Shown in pieces: positions 14,778 through 20,788 of a stretch of DNA of 20,788 bases. Both the position numbers and the translations under genes were made by a program. Within the stretch, counting starts at the first letter, position 1, and each line of letters starts with the position of its first letter. The DNA comes from UBA5266 sp964610025 (lineage in GTDB: Bacteria; Bacteroidota; Bacteroidia; Bacteroidales; WCHB1-69), in assembly GCA_964610025.1 (NCBI GenBank), contig CAZSTX010000039.1, positions 1 to 20,788 of the forward strand, in the 5' to 3' direction. The notes under the pieces are model-generated. The model ran no database searches and had not been told where the DNA came from. It was given only the letters and a program-made list of their open reading frames with translations.

Positions 14778-16853
14778 TTAATAGCCACCGCTCCACTTCC
14801 TAAAAAACCATTCTACACTGAGTAGCAACAATAATATTGAAAGTATTAAAAAGCTATTAAGCAACGAATTTTGTTTTTTAATGAAACGTGCAACACTCAC
14901 TATTTCTTTATTATTTTTTATATCTTTTTCTATATTTTCTAACTGATAGGGAGTGTACATTTTGCCATGATTGATATTGGCAATATTTTTCATTAACTGG
15001 TGGTCGGCGACTAAATTTGCAGCTTCGATATTCAGCTTTTTAATATTAAAATATCCTGATTTACTATATTTTTGATTTCCATATTCTACAACAGCATGCC
15101 ATTGATAAGCACCCACAGGAAGCCGTCCTGCATCTAAATGATAAGAAGAAAAAGTACGCGAAAATGTATATGCAAATGCATTTTCTTTGCTTTTAATCTG
15201 AAGACTTATTGCTGGTTCGTTGATTAATTCATAATTTTGATTGTACAATTCGGCATTAAAAATAACAGCTTCGTTTTCGTTAAAAATTGTATTGGTTGTT
15301 ACACGAAAAAGGCTTTTATCTTCTTTGACCAATAAGAACTGAACCGTTTTTGATAGTATTTCATTAAAAATTTCATGATTTTGTTCCAACATATAGTTGT
15401 AGTTCCTCCATCGCCATAGACCTTCGCCTAAAAATACGGCTATTTTTTGATTTTCTGTTTGATTATAAAACATAAGTGGATAAGTTGTTTGCACACTCCC
15501 TATTGTTTGATAAAACAACACATTAACCGAAGGCGACAATTTATAGTTGGCAAAAGGAACGGGTATAGGAGGCATTTCTTTTATAAAATCAGGCAGAATA
15601 CTGGAAGTAGTAAAAGCAGTAAAACTTTGATTGTATAAAGGATAGGCATCATTAAACAACTCCCTCGTCAATTGCAATTGTACACCCAAATTTAACCCAT
15701 TTAGATAAACATAATTAGTCTGTTTACCAAATATATAAAAAGTTGAAATACCCACTTTTTGTATGGATTCTAACAATTGTTTTGCCTGATGAATACGCGA
15801 AGGTAATTGATGCAACACTATCATATCATAATCATTGACAGATGTATTAAACTTATCGACCGAAAATGTTTCTACTTGATAATTGTCATTGTATTGCAAC
15901 GACTGGGCAACAGCACTTATATCAGGATGAGGAACACTATAAATAATTGCTATTTTTTTCCTCTCATCAATTGTTTCTATAAACACCTCTGTTTTATTGT
16001 TTTCTACAGTAACTTCTTCATCTATAGGCAGTAATTCTATTTTATAAGCGTGTACTCCCGACTCTTTTGCTTCTAAATTTAATCGTACCCACTCCGAAAA
16101 AGCATTGGTTTTTACCAGTATATCTTTTTCAAATACAGTATTTTCTTTTTCTGAAACAATGAGTTTCGTTTTGGTATTTGCTAATTTATTAGCTTGTACT
16201 AATATTTCTAAAGAAAAAAAATTATTTTTAAAAACTGTTTTATTATAATTAACTTTTGCTATTAATGCATCTTTCCGTATAGTAGTATCACCCATAGCAA
16301 TGGTGTAAATAGGACAAGACAATTCACTGGCAACATAAAAGGGATTTGTCCCTGCATTGAATATGCCATCTGATGCAAAAACAACAGCTCCTATATTTTG
16401 ATTAATGTATTTTGCTTGTATAAACTGAAAAAAATCAGACAAATTACTTTCTTTATCTTTAAAAGACAACTGATTGTCATATCTTAAAGTATCGCCTACA
16501 AGCATGGTTTCTACTCGATACTTTTTTTTAAGCCTATCGACAACAGCTTGTAATTGTTGTTGAAAATCATTTTTATAATAAGCAGAATCTTTTGTATAAA
16601 GCATGGATTCAGAATTATCGACACCAACAATAAGCAGTGGTCTTTCGCTTTCTTTATGCACCGACAATATAAGGGGATTTAACAATAAAAAAGTCAAAGT
16701 CGAGACTACTAAAGCTCTCGTTACAAAAGCAATGCGTTTTACCCATAAAGACAACTCTGGTTTTTTAGCTTTGCAATACAAAATAAGTGCATAAGCAATG
16801 CCAATAACCAAACATAAAGGTAAAAACCATAACGAGTGCTCTGTTGTAATCAT
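14778..16853 (-). CDS. VWA-domain membrane protein with periplasmic or cytoplasmic large loop
   Basis: The product is 691 residues. Two N-terminal membrane helices (about 8-27 and 43-64) are followed by a von Willebrand A-like domain with MIDAS residues DNSES (79-83) and a second motif SDG (161-163), as in batA/batB-like membrane VWA proteins. Two beta-rich stretches follow (about 190-290), then an alpha/beta region with KKIAIIYSVPHPD and DYDMIVLHQLP that resembles a glutamine amidotransferase-like fold lacking a clear catalytic cysteine. A C-terminal helix (about 664-682) ends in EWFFRKWSGGY. This architecture is widespread in Bacteroidota, but the specific function is unknown. A 95-bp gap with its own promoter element separates it from the downstream kinase operon. 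No TAnnTTTG promoter is seen upstream. Confidence 0.75.
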   Translation of the reverse strand: MITTEHSLWFLPLCLVIGIAYALILYCKAKKPELSLWVKRIAFVTRALVVSTLTFLLLNPLILSVHKESERPLLIVGVDNSESMLYTKDSAYYKNDFQQQLQAVVDRLKKKYRVETMLVGDTLRYDNQLSFKDKESNLSDFFQFIQAKYINQNIGAVVFASDGIFNAGTNPFYVASELSCPIYTIAMGDTTIRKDALIAKVNYNKTVFKNNFFSLEILVQANKLANTKTKLIVSEKENTVFEKDILVKTNAFSEWVRLNLEAKESGVHAYKIELLPIDEEVTVENNKTEVFIETIDERKKIAIIYSVPHPDISAVAQSLQYNDNYQVETFSVDKFNTSVNDYDMIVLHQLPSRIHQAKQLLESIQKVGISTFYIFGKQTNYVYLNGLNLGVQLQLTRELFNDAYPLYNQSFTAFTTSSILPDFIKEMPPIPVPFANYKLSPSVNVLFYQTIGSVQTTYPLMFYNQTENQKIAVFLGEGLWRWRNYNYMLEQNHEIFNEILSKTVQFLLVKEDKSLFRVTTNTIFNENEAVIFNAELYNQNYELINEPAISLQIKSKENAFAYTFSRTFSSYHLDAGRLPVGAYQWHAVVEYGNQKYSKSGYFNIKKLNIEAANLVADHQLMKNIANINHGKMYTPYQLENIEKDIKNNKEIVSVARFIKKQNSLLNSFLILSILLLLLSVEWFFRKWSGGY

Positions 16854-17182
16854 ATCCGTTATTTAAACTTCTTGTTTTTAAACGTATCTTATTGCTTTTA
16901 TTGTATATCGAAACTTAAAGTATTTTGTTAAAATTACTTTTGATGTCGTCCTAAAAAAGTTTACAATAAAACATTCAAATCTTATTGTTAAGTTTATAGA
17001 TTATTTTTTGCTTTTTTTATATTCAACATTGTATCTACTGATATTCATTGGTTTACATTAGTGCTATTGAAGAACAAAAAACAAATTTCATACTTAGGTT
17101 AATAGGAAGACGTTTCAAACTGCTTGTTAAAGACAAGGTAACACTAAAAAATTAGAAAACAAACAGCCATCAAGCCGGTAAG
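16854..17182. other. Non-coding, possibly decayed stretch upstream of the R-M module
   Basis: No intact gene is seen. A plus-strand TACTTTTG (16935-16942) resembles the -7 elements found elsewhere but no frame follows it. A weak hairpin ACAATAA / TTATTGT (16963-16969 / 16982-16988) is followed by T-rich tracts. Around 17080-17153 a short frame reads LRLIGRRFKLLVKDKVTLKN and stops; it may be a relic of a mobile-element gene but is too short to assign. Confidence 0.4.
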
Positions 17183-17247
17183 GTGTCTCTATTATTTTCT
17201 TTATTCTATTTTTAAAAATGTTAATGTTTTTTAGAAAAACATATGTG
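17183..17247 (+). repeat. Direct repeat, left copy (flanks the R-M module)
   Basis: These 65 bp begin GTGTCTCTATT and end CATATGTG. They match 19194-19252 with one substitution and two 3-bp insertions. Weaker similarity (CAAGnnnnnAAGG) extends upstream to 17171. A TACTTTTG element lies 17 bp after the repeat. Confidence 0.95.
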
Positions 17248-17263
17248 TTATAAAAAAATGTTG

Positions 17264-17271
17264 TACTTTTG
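17264..17271 (+). promoter_or_regulatory. -7 element of the R-M operon
   Basis: TACTTTTG fits TAnnTTTG. A TTG-like GTG, the last bases of the left repeat, lies 16 nt upstream. Transcription from here would give a leader of about 115 nt before the nuclease ATG. Confidence 0.5.
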
Positions 17272-17393
17272 CGTATAATTATAAGTTGCGGTTATGCTTC
17301 CGAACCGGAGTACAAATTTCAACTTTTTAACATTGAAAACCGAAATTTCAAAATATATAGCTATTTTTGTAGAATTGGAATATTTGAAAATAA

Positions 17394-18308
17394 ATGGAAA
17401 ATATTATATCTAAAGAAGCAATTAAAAGGCGTAGTTACTGGATTGAAGAAATCCGAAAATTTAGTGGAAATTTTGTCAATGATACAGACAAATTAGAAAA
17501 AGAACTTGGAGTAGAAATAAAGAAAAATGGAATTACTTCACTGATTGACCATTTACGCCTATGTGGGAATATTCCTGAAAGTTATGGACACGACACCAGT
17601 GAAGAAAAGTTATATTCTAAATACACTGATAATCTTCTTTCATTTGCTTATTCGGCTTTAGGCTTAAAAAGCATTGTATTAAAAGAGAGAGCAGATGCAG
17701 CAGATGTTGAAGCATTTGCAAAAGATTACAGTTTTGTAGCAGATGCAAAAGCATTTAGATTAAGCCGAACCGCTAAAAATCAAAAAGATTTTAAGGTACA
17801 AGCTATGCACGGCTGGAAGCGTGGTAAACCTTATGCAATGGTTGTTTGTCCGATTTATCAACTTCCAACATCGTCAAGCCAAATTTACCAACAAGCTACA
17901 ACTCAAAATGTTTGTATTTTCACCTACTCTCATTTAGCTTTATTGCTCACATACTCAGAAGTTGAAGGAAAGGCAAAGGCAGAACAACTTTTGAAAAAGA
18001 TTTTTGAAACAATTAAGGCTCTCAATCCATCTAAAAATGCTACTGATTATTGGATTGCCGTAAATAAAACCATTCTTTCACACTCTAAAAAAATAGAAAA
18101 ACTTTGGGAGATTGAAAAAGGCGTGGCAACAGAAAGTATTTCCGTTGCCAAAGAAGAAGCATTGACTTTTCTTGCTCAAGAGCGTGAAAATATTATGAGA
18201 ATGAGCCACAAGGAAGCCCTTAAAGAACTCATCAAAGTTCACAAAATAGATAGTAGAATAAAAACAATCAATTCCATTTCAGACAATGGATTGTTTACCC
18301 TAAAATAA
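17394..18308 (+). CDS. HindIII-like type II restriction endonuclease
   Basis: The product is 304 residues, against 300 for HindIII. The stretch VADAKAFRLSRTAKNQKDFKV (115-135) agrees almost residue for residue with the catalytic region of HindIII as I remember it, with D117 and K119 forming the D-x-K of the PD-(D/E)XK site and E98 as the likely upstream acid. Further shared segments are EEKLYSKYTDNLLSFAYSALGL before the site and YQLPTSSSQIYQQA after it. The expected activity is cutting at AAGCTT, inferred from the family. A stop codon directly precedes the ATG (TAA ATG), so no earlier start exists. It is followed by the methyltransferase after 6 nt. There is no controller-protein gene. Confidence 0.9.
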   Translation: MENIISKEAIKRRSYWIEEIRKFSGNFVNDTDKLEKELGVEIKKNGITSLIDHLRLCGNIPESYGHDTSEEKLYSKYTDNLLSFAYSALGLKSIVLKERADAADVEAFAKDYSFVADAKAFRLSRTAKNQKDFKVQAMHGWKRGKPYAMVVCPIYQLPTSSSQIYQQATTQNVCIFTYSHLALLLTYSEVEGKAKAEQLLKKIFETIKALNPSKNATDYWIAVNKTILSHSKKIEKLWEIEKGVATESISVAKEEALTFLAQERENIMRMSHKEALKELIKVHKIDSRIKTINSISDNGLFTLK

Positions 18309-18314
18309 TTGAAA

Positions 18315-19151
18315 ATGGAGAAGTATTTAAATTCAATAATTGAAGGAAATTGTGTAGAAATAATGAAATCATTTGATGATGATGTTATTGATTTAACTGT
18401 AACATCACCACCTTATGATGATTTACGAAACTACAAAGGTTACACGTTTCCTTTTGAAGATATTGCAAAAGAATTATACAGAATAACTAAGCCAGGCGGG
18501 GTTGTCGTTTGGGTAGTTGCAGATGCAACCATAGATGCAACCGAAACAAGTACAAGTTTTAAACAAGCTCTTTTTTTTAAAGAAATTGGGTTCAACCTAC
18601 ATGACACTATGATTTTTCGCAAGAGAAATCCTATTCCACAAATTTATAGAAAACGATATAACAATGAATTTGAGTATATGTTTGTTTTTAGCAAGGGAGT
18701 GGTAAAAACCCATAATCCAATTATGGTTGATTGTATGCACGCAGGCTTGGAACTCAACGGAACGACTTACAAAAATTACTCTAAAAACGAACAAACAAGA
18801 GAAAAACTGGCAAAGCCAGTTAAAGATAAAAAGATTAAAGGGAATATTTGGGAATATGTAGTGGGTAAAAGACAAGAAGACCAAGAAGCCAAAGGACATC
18901 CTGCTCCCTTTCCTTGTGAACTTGTTAGAGACCATATAAAATCGTGGACAAATCAAGGAGATACTGTTTTTGACCCTATGAGTGGAAGTGGAACTACCGC
19001 CAGAGTAGCCGTTGAAATGGGTAGAAACTACATTGGGATTGACATTAGCCATGAGTATTGTGAACTTGCAAGAGAACGGATTAGACTTATTGAGATGCAA
19101 CCTGCATTATTTATGGTTGAAGAAGAACAAGAAGAATATAACGAAAAATAA
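18315..19151 (+). CDS. DNA amino-methyltransferase of the R-M module (beta-class, N6-A or N4-C)
   Basis: The product is 278 residues from the ATG at 18315; an in-frame TTG at 18309, directly after the nuclease stop, is a less likely start. Motif IV TSPPY lies at 30-34 and motif I FDPMSGSGTT with D220 lies near the C-terminus, the motif order of beta-class enzymes. The AdoMet-binding loop is complete and the following GIDISHEYCELARERI is typical of the N6_N4_Mtase family. It should protect host sites against the adjacent nuclease, so modification within AAGCTT is inferred. SPPY occurs in both m6A and m4C enzymes, so the modified base is not certain. The 6-nt gap suggests coupled translation. 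Confidence 0.9.
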   Translation: MEKYLNSIIEGNCVEIMKSFDDDVIDLTVTSPPYDDLRNYKGYTFPFEDIAKELYRITKPGGVVVWVVADATIDATETSTSFKQALFFKEIGFNLHDTMIFRKRNPIPQIYRKRYNNEFEYMFVFSKGVVKTHNPIMVDCMHAGLELNGTTYKNYSKNEQTREKLAKPVKDKKIKGNIWEYVVGKRQEDQEAKGHPAPFPCELVRDHIKSWTNQGDTVFDPMSGSGTTARVAVEMGRNYIGIDISHEYCELARERIRLIEMQPALFMVEEEQEEYNEK

Positions 19152-19193
19152 CAACACAACCTATACAAAAAAATTGGCAAGAGTGCAAGGAAA

Positions 19194-19252
19194 GTGTCTC
19201 TATTTTCTTTATTCTATTTTTAAAAATGTTAATGTTTTTCAGAAAATATGTG
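19194..19252 (+). repeat. Direct repeat, right copy (flanks the R-M module)
   Basis: These 59 bp match the left copy at 17183-17247 (58 of 59 aligned bases identical). The repeat starts 43 bp after the methyltransferase stop. It is followed by TACTTTTG at 19274-19281. Confidence 0.95.
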
Positions 19253-19273
19253 GTAGATTGAAAATAAAATAAT

Positions 19274-19281
19274 TACTTTTG
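19274..19281 (+). promoter_or_regulatory. -7 element after the right direct repeat
   Basis: TACTTTTG is identical to the element after the left repeat, but no intact gene follows; only the transposase relic lies downstream. Confidence 0.4.
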
Positions 19282-19293
19282 TAAAAAAAGACT

Positions 19294-19313
19294 TAATGGA
19301 CAAAAATAATGGT
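19294..19313 (+). repeat. Left terminal inverted repeat of the element
   Basis: TAATGGACA plus TAATGGT separated by AAAA. It pairs with 19721-19740 in inverted orientation. Confidence 0.55.
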
Positions 19314-19364
19314 AAAAATCTCATAAAAGTTTGCTATTGTTGCATTTAAAATAAGTCAAAGGTT

Positions 19365-19531
19365 ATGAATAAAAAAAATGCTTTTATTGTAAATCAATAA
19401 TTGTCCGTAAATATGGTTTTGTAAAAGATGCTCAACGATATAAATGCTATGCTTGTGACAAACAATTTTTAGGAGGTATTCGTCTTGATAATTCTCAACT
19501 TTGGGAAGAATACAGCATAGAAGTTTATTAA
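19365..19531 (+). pseudogene. Transposase N-terminal fragment (zinc-ribbon type), frameshifted
   Basis: From ATG 19365 the frame reads MNKK and then shifts in an 8-A run (19371-19378). One more A would join it to a frame beginning CFYCKSIIVRKYGFVKDAQ and continuing RYKCYACDKQFLGGIRLDN, which ends at TAA 19529-19531. The CxxC...CxxC pattern with YGFxKDxQRYKC is the zinc ribbon that opens IS1/IS1595-like and the Zn-binding variant of IS256-like transposases in Bacteroidota. The LDNSQLWEEY continuation is also typical. The catalytic domain is absent, so the gene is a non-functional relic. Confidence 0.75.
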
Positions 19532-19550
19532 TGGTTTTTTAAAAGCATAA

Positions 19551-19611
19551 TGTACTCTGAAAGTAAAGGGTTGTTCTAAACAACCCTTTTAACTTTAACT
19601 TTCGTTGTACA
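19551..19611. repeat. Long imperfect hairpin, possible terminator or element end
   Basis: The core is a perfect 11-bp stem AAAGGGTTGTT (19565-19575) / AACAACCCTTT (19579-19589) with a 3-nt loop. Outer arms GAAAGT/ACTTTC (19559-19564 / 19598-19603) and TGTAC/GTACA (19551-19555 / 19607-19611) extend it. An 8-nt bulge on the right contains a tandem AACTTT copy. The core can stop transcription of the transposase relic; the outer arms are more than a terminator needs. Confidence 0.6.
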
Positions 19612-19612
19612 G

Positions 19613-19666
19613 CTGTGTTATCCCTGATAGGTTCCTCCCCAGCAAAGCCTATTTCCGTTTACACAG
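19613..19666 (-). ncRNA. Candidate structured RNA or relic of one
   Basis: Two nested helices form: CTGTGT/ACACAG (19613-19618 / 19661-19666) and an inner GATAGGTT/AGCCTATT (19626-19633 / 19646-19653) with two G-T pairs. The stretch is much richer in G+C than its surroundings. A minus-strand TATTTTTG (19680-19673) sits right upstream and the strong hairpin at 19551-19611 right downstream, so a minus-strand transcript of about 110-120 nt is conceivable. It matches no riboswitch or RNA family I recognise. Confidence 0.3.
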
Positions 19667-19720
19667 ATTTTGCAAAAATAATGTATTTGTTTTTAGTTTA
19701 GTAAATACAGAGAAAAAAAC

Positions 19721-19740
19721 ACCATTAAAAATGTCCATTA
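19721..19740 (-). repeat. Right terminal inverted repeat of the element
   Basis: The reverse complement reads TAATGGACA-TTTT-TAATGGT and matches the left end in 16 of 20 bases. The short spacer from here to 19845 holds nothing further that I can identify. Confidence 0.55.
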
Positions 19741-19845
19741 CTCCTAAATTTTTGGTATAATCAGCATAATTCTTTCCATCCTTTAAACTTCGGAAAATAT
19801 AAACATAAAAAAAACACCCATAAAATTTAAAATTATTTCACAGGC

Positions 19846-20788
19846 TTAATCCCTCAAACAACGCACGGAAAAACCATTCTCCTTGTTAATGTTATCTCTA
19901 TCCTCACCGCCATAATCATTGTACATACACGATACAAATGCATTATTGATATTGAACTCGGTAGAACTCCACCAAAGGCCACCGCCTCCAACGGCAAAGA
20001 ATGTACCATTGTGGTAATAACGGTAGCCACCCGGAAGAGCAGTAAAACCACTAGAATTTGTAGCACCTATATTGGGACTATTCCAATGAGTTGTAGCTTT
20101 CAATTTACCACCTGCAATATCTTCTCCTCCAAGATAATCAGTCAACTGTGTCCATTCAGCATCGCTTGGCAAGTGCCAGCCGCAGGGGCATACACCCTGT
20201 ACACCGCTGGGATTGGCGGCGCTGCTTGCCGAATCCGCCATGGCTGCGGACCAGTTATATAATACGCCATAAGTAGCATAATTAGCTGTGGCTTTAGCAC
20301 TATCCACATCCGTGCCATTATAATCATACACATAATAACAGGGAATTGTATTGGAACCTGTTGTTGGTCCTACCACATTTGGTAAGTATTTAAGATTTTC
20401 TGCCATCCATATCTGGTTGCCTATTTTTACTGCCTTGTAATGATTGCCATCTCTATCATCAGTAAAACCGTTTGCTAAAAGAATAGATTCTGAATTTTCT
20501 AATGCTTCTATTCTTGCCAATAAAGCATCCACATAAGCCTTAGTAGCGGCATCTTGGTCATCGGTGGGGTCGGTAACATTTTTAATTTGAGCGTTTGCTA
20601 AATTATCAATTGCAATAACATCAGCAAGAGTTTGACTTTCGGTAATTGTACCTGTAAATATTTCTGCTGTTTTTGCATGCAAAGCATAAGGTACACTTAA
20701 TAGCTGACTTGTGCCGGTAATGGTATAATTGGCTCCACCAGCAGGGTCGGTTTCGGTTTTAATATAGTAAGGACCATCTGTCCAATCA
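19846..20788 (-). CDS. FISUMP-domain protein, N-terminus beyond window
   Basis: The frame stays open to the right edge, so only the last 313 residues are seen. The visible part begins DWTDGPYYIKTETDPAGG and continues with TSQLLSVPYALHAKTAE, a segment common in Bacteroidota surface or fibre-like proteins. A short helix (AATKAYVDALLARIEALE), probably a trimeric coiled coil, follows. The last 200 or so residues are a Fibrobacter succinogenes major paralogous (FISUMP, TIGR02145) domain with IGNQIWMAENLKYLP, CPCGWHLPSDAEWTQL, GFTALPGGYRY, WWSSTE and the ending GFSVRCLRD. These proteins are thought to be secreted or surface exposed; no enzyme activity is known. Base composition is clearly richer in G+C than in the genes to the left. 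Confidence 0.9.
   Translation of the reverse strand, partial: DWTDGPYYIKTETDPAGGANYTITGTSQLLSVPYALHAKTAEIFTGTITESQTLADVIAIDNLANAQIKNVTDPTDDQDAATKAYVDALLARIEALENSESILLANGFTDDRDGNHYKAVKIGNQIWMAENLKYLPNVVGPTTGSNTIPCYYVYDYNGTDVDSAKATANYATYGVLYNWSAAMADSASSAANPSGVQGVCPCGWHLPSDAEWTQLTDYLGGEDIAGGKLKATTHWNSPNIGATNSSGFTALPGGYRYYHNGTFFAVGGGGLWWSSTEFNINNAFVSCMYNDYGGEDRDNINKENGFSVRCLRD

Larger units (their letters stand above)
19294..19740 (+). mobile_element. Decayed insertion-element remnant with imperfect terminal inverted repeats
   Basis: TAATGGACA-AAAA-TAATGGT (19294-19313) and the reverse complement of 19721-19740 (TAATGGACA-TTTT-TAATGGT) agree in 16 of 20 positions and point toward each other. They enclose about 450 bp that contain a broken zinc-ribbon transposase start, a long hairpin and a G+C-rich structure. 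No target-site duplication is evident and most of the transposase is missing, so this is either a deletion remnant or a MITE-like derivative. Confidence 0.5.

Noticed and set aside
17269..17496. A 75-residue frame starting with TTG that overlaps the nuclease start, considered as a controller or leader peptide
   Set aside because: It has no helix-turn-helix pattern, begins at the promoter element itself, and overlaps the nuclease in another frame.
18597..19100. A 167-residue open frame on the minus strand inside the methyltransferase gene
   Set aside because: It is antisense to a gene with clear motifs and has no domain or start signal of its own.
19613..19666. TPP, glutamine or c-di-GMP-I riboswitch, or SRP RNA
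   Set aside because: Short similarities (GGAACCTATCAGGGATAA, CGGAAATAGG, GCAAAGCCT) exist, but the required conserved cores are missing and no gene lies downstream in a fitting position.
1..20788. CRISPR arrays, toxin-antitoxin pairs or other defence genes beyond the R-M module
   Set aside because: No regularly spaced repeats and no further defence-type genes were seen on either strand.

Overview
The window is strongly A+T-rich and fits the phylum Bacteroidota, probably a Bacteroidales-like member. The reasons are TAnnTTTG-type -7 promoter elements in front of several transcription units, weak or absent Shine-Dalgarno sequences, lipoboxed lipoproteins, a HU-CCDC81-like/SPOR membrane protein, KdsB and an Omp85 protein (a Gram-negative envelope), and an edge gene carrying the TSQLLSVPYALHAKTAE stretch followed by a FISUMP domain, a combination common in this phylum. 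The assignment is inference from gene content.

Layout. 1-52 is the 5' part of a tRNA-Arg(CCT) on the minus strand. 428-2152 encodes an Omp85 outer-membrane protein, which converges through a strong hairpin terminator on a small lipoprotein (2215-2541, minus). Next come a large zinc-peptidase lipoprotein (2769-4811, minus) and tRNA-Gly(CCC) (4872-4943, minus). On the plus strand follow a two-domain Nudix hydrolase and asd (aspartate-semialdehyde dehydrogenase). asd converges with only 3 bp to spare on a minus-strand block: a saccharopine dehydrogenase-like gene and rpoN. Upstream of that pair lies a tight minus-strand operon: deoxynucleoside kinase, kdsB, HU-like/SPOR protein, SAM hydrolase (DUF62) and pepT. 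A VWA-domain membrane protein (14778-16853, minus) closes the core part.

From about 16.85 kb onward the window becomes accessory. A two-gene type II restriction-modification module (17394-19151, plus) encodes a nuclease that looks clearly like HindIII and an amino-methyltransferase. The module is bracketed by a near-identical direct repeat of about 60 bp (17183-17247 and 19194-19252), each copy followed by a TACTTTTG element. Directly after the second copy is a decayed insertion element of about 450 bp with imperfect terminal inverted repeats (19294-19313 / 19721-19740). It holds a frameshifted, truncated zinc-ribbon transposase start, a long imperfect hairpin, and an unusually G+C-rich nested structure that could be a small RNA. 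The window ends inside a FISUMP-domain gene (minus strand, N-terminus outside) whose base composition is visibly richer in G+C than the core genes.

How the genes fit together. The core genes cover envelope biogenesis (Omp85, KdsB, SPOR, lipoproteins), peptide use (pepT, the metallopeptidase), nucleotide and SAM salvage or repair (kinase, DUF62, Nudix), and aspartate/lysine metabolism (asd, saccharopine dehydrogenase) next to the alternative sigma factor. The most interesting part is the right-hand end, where the repeat-flanked R-M cassette beside an IS remnant looks like a recent acquisition or an excisable unit.
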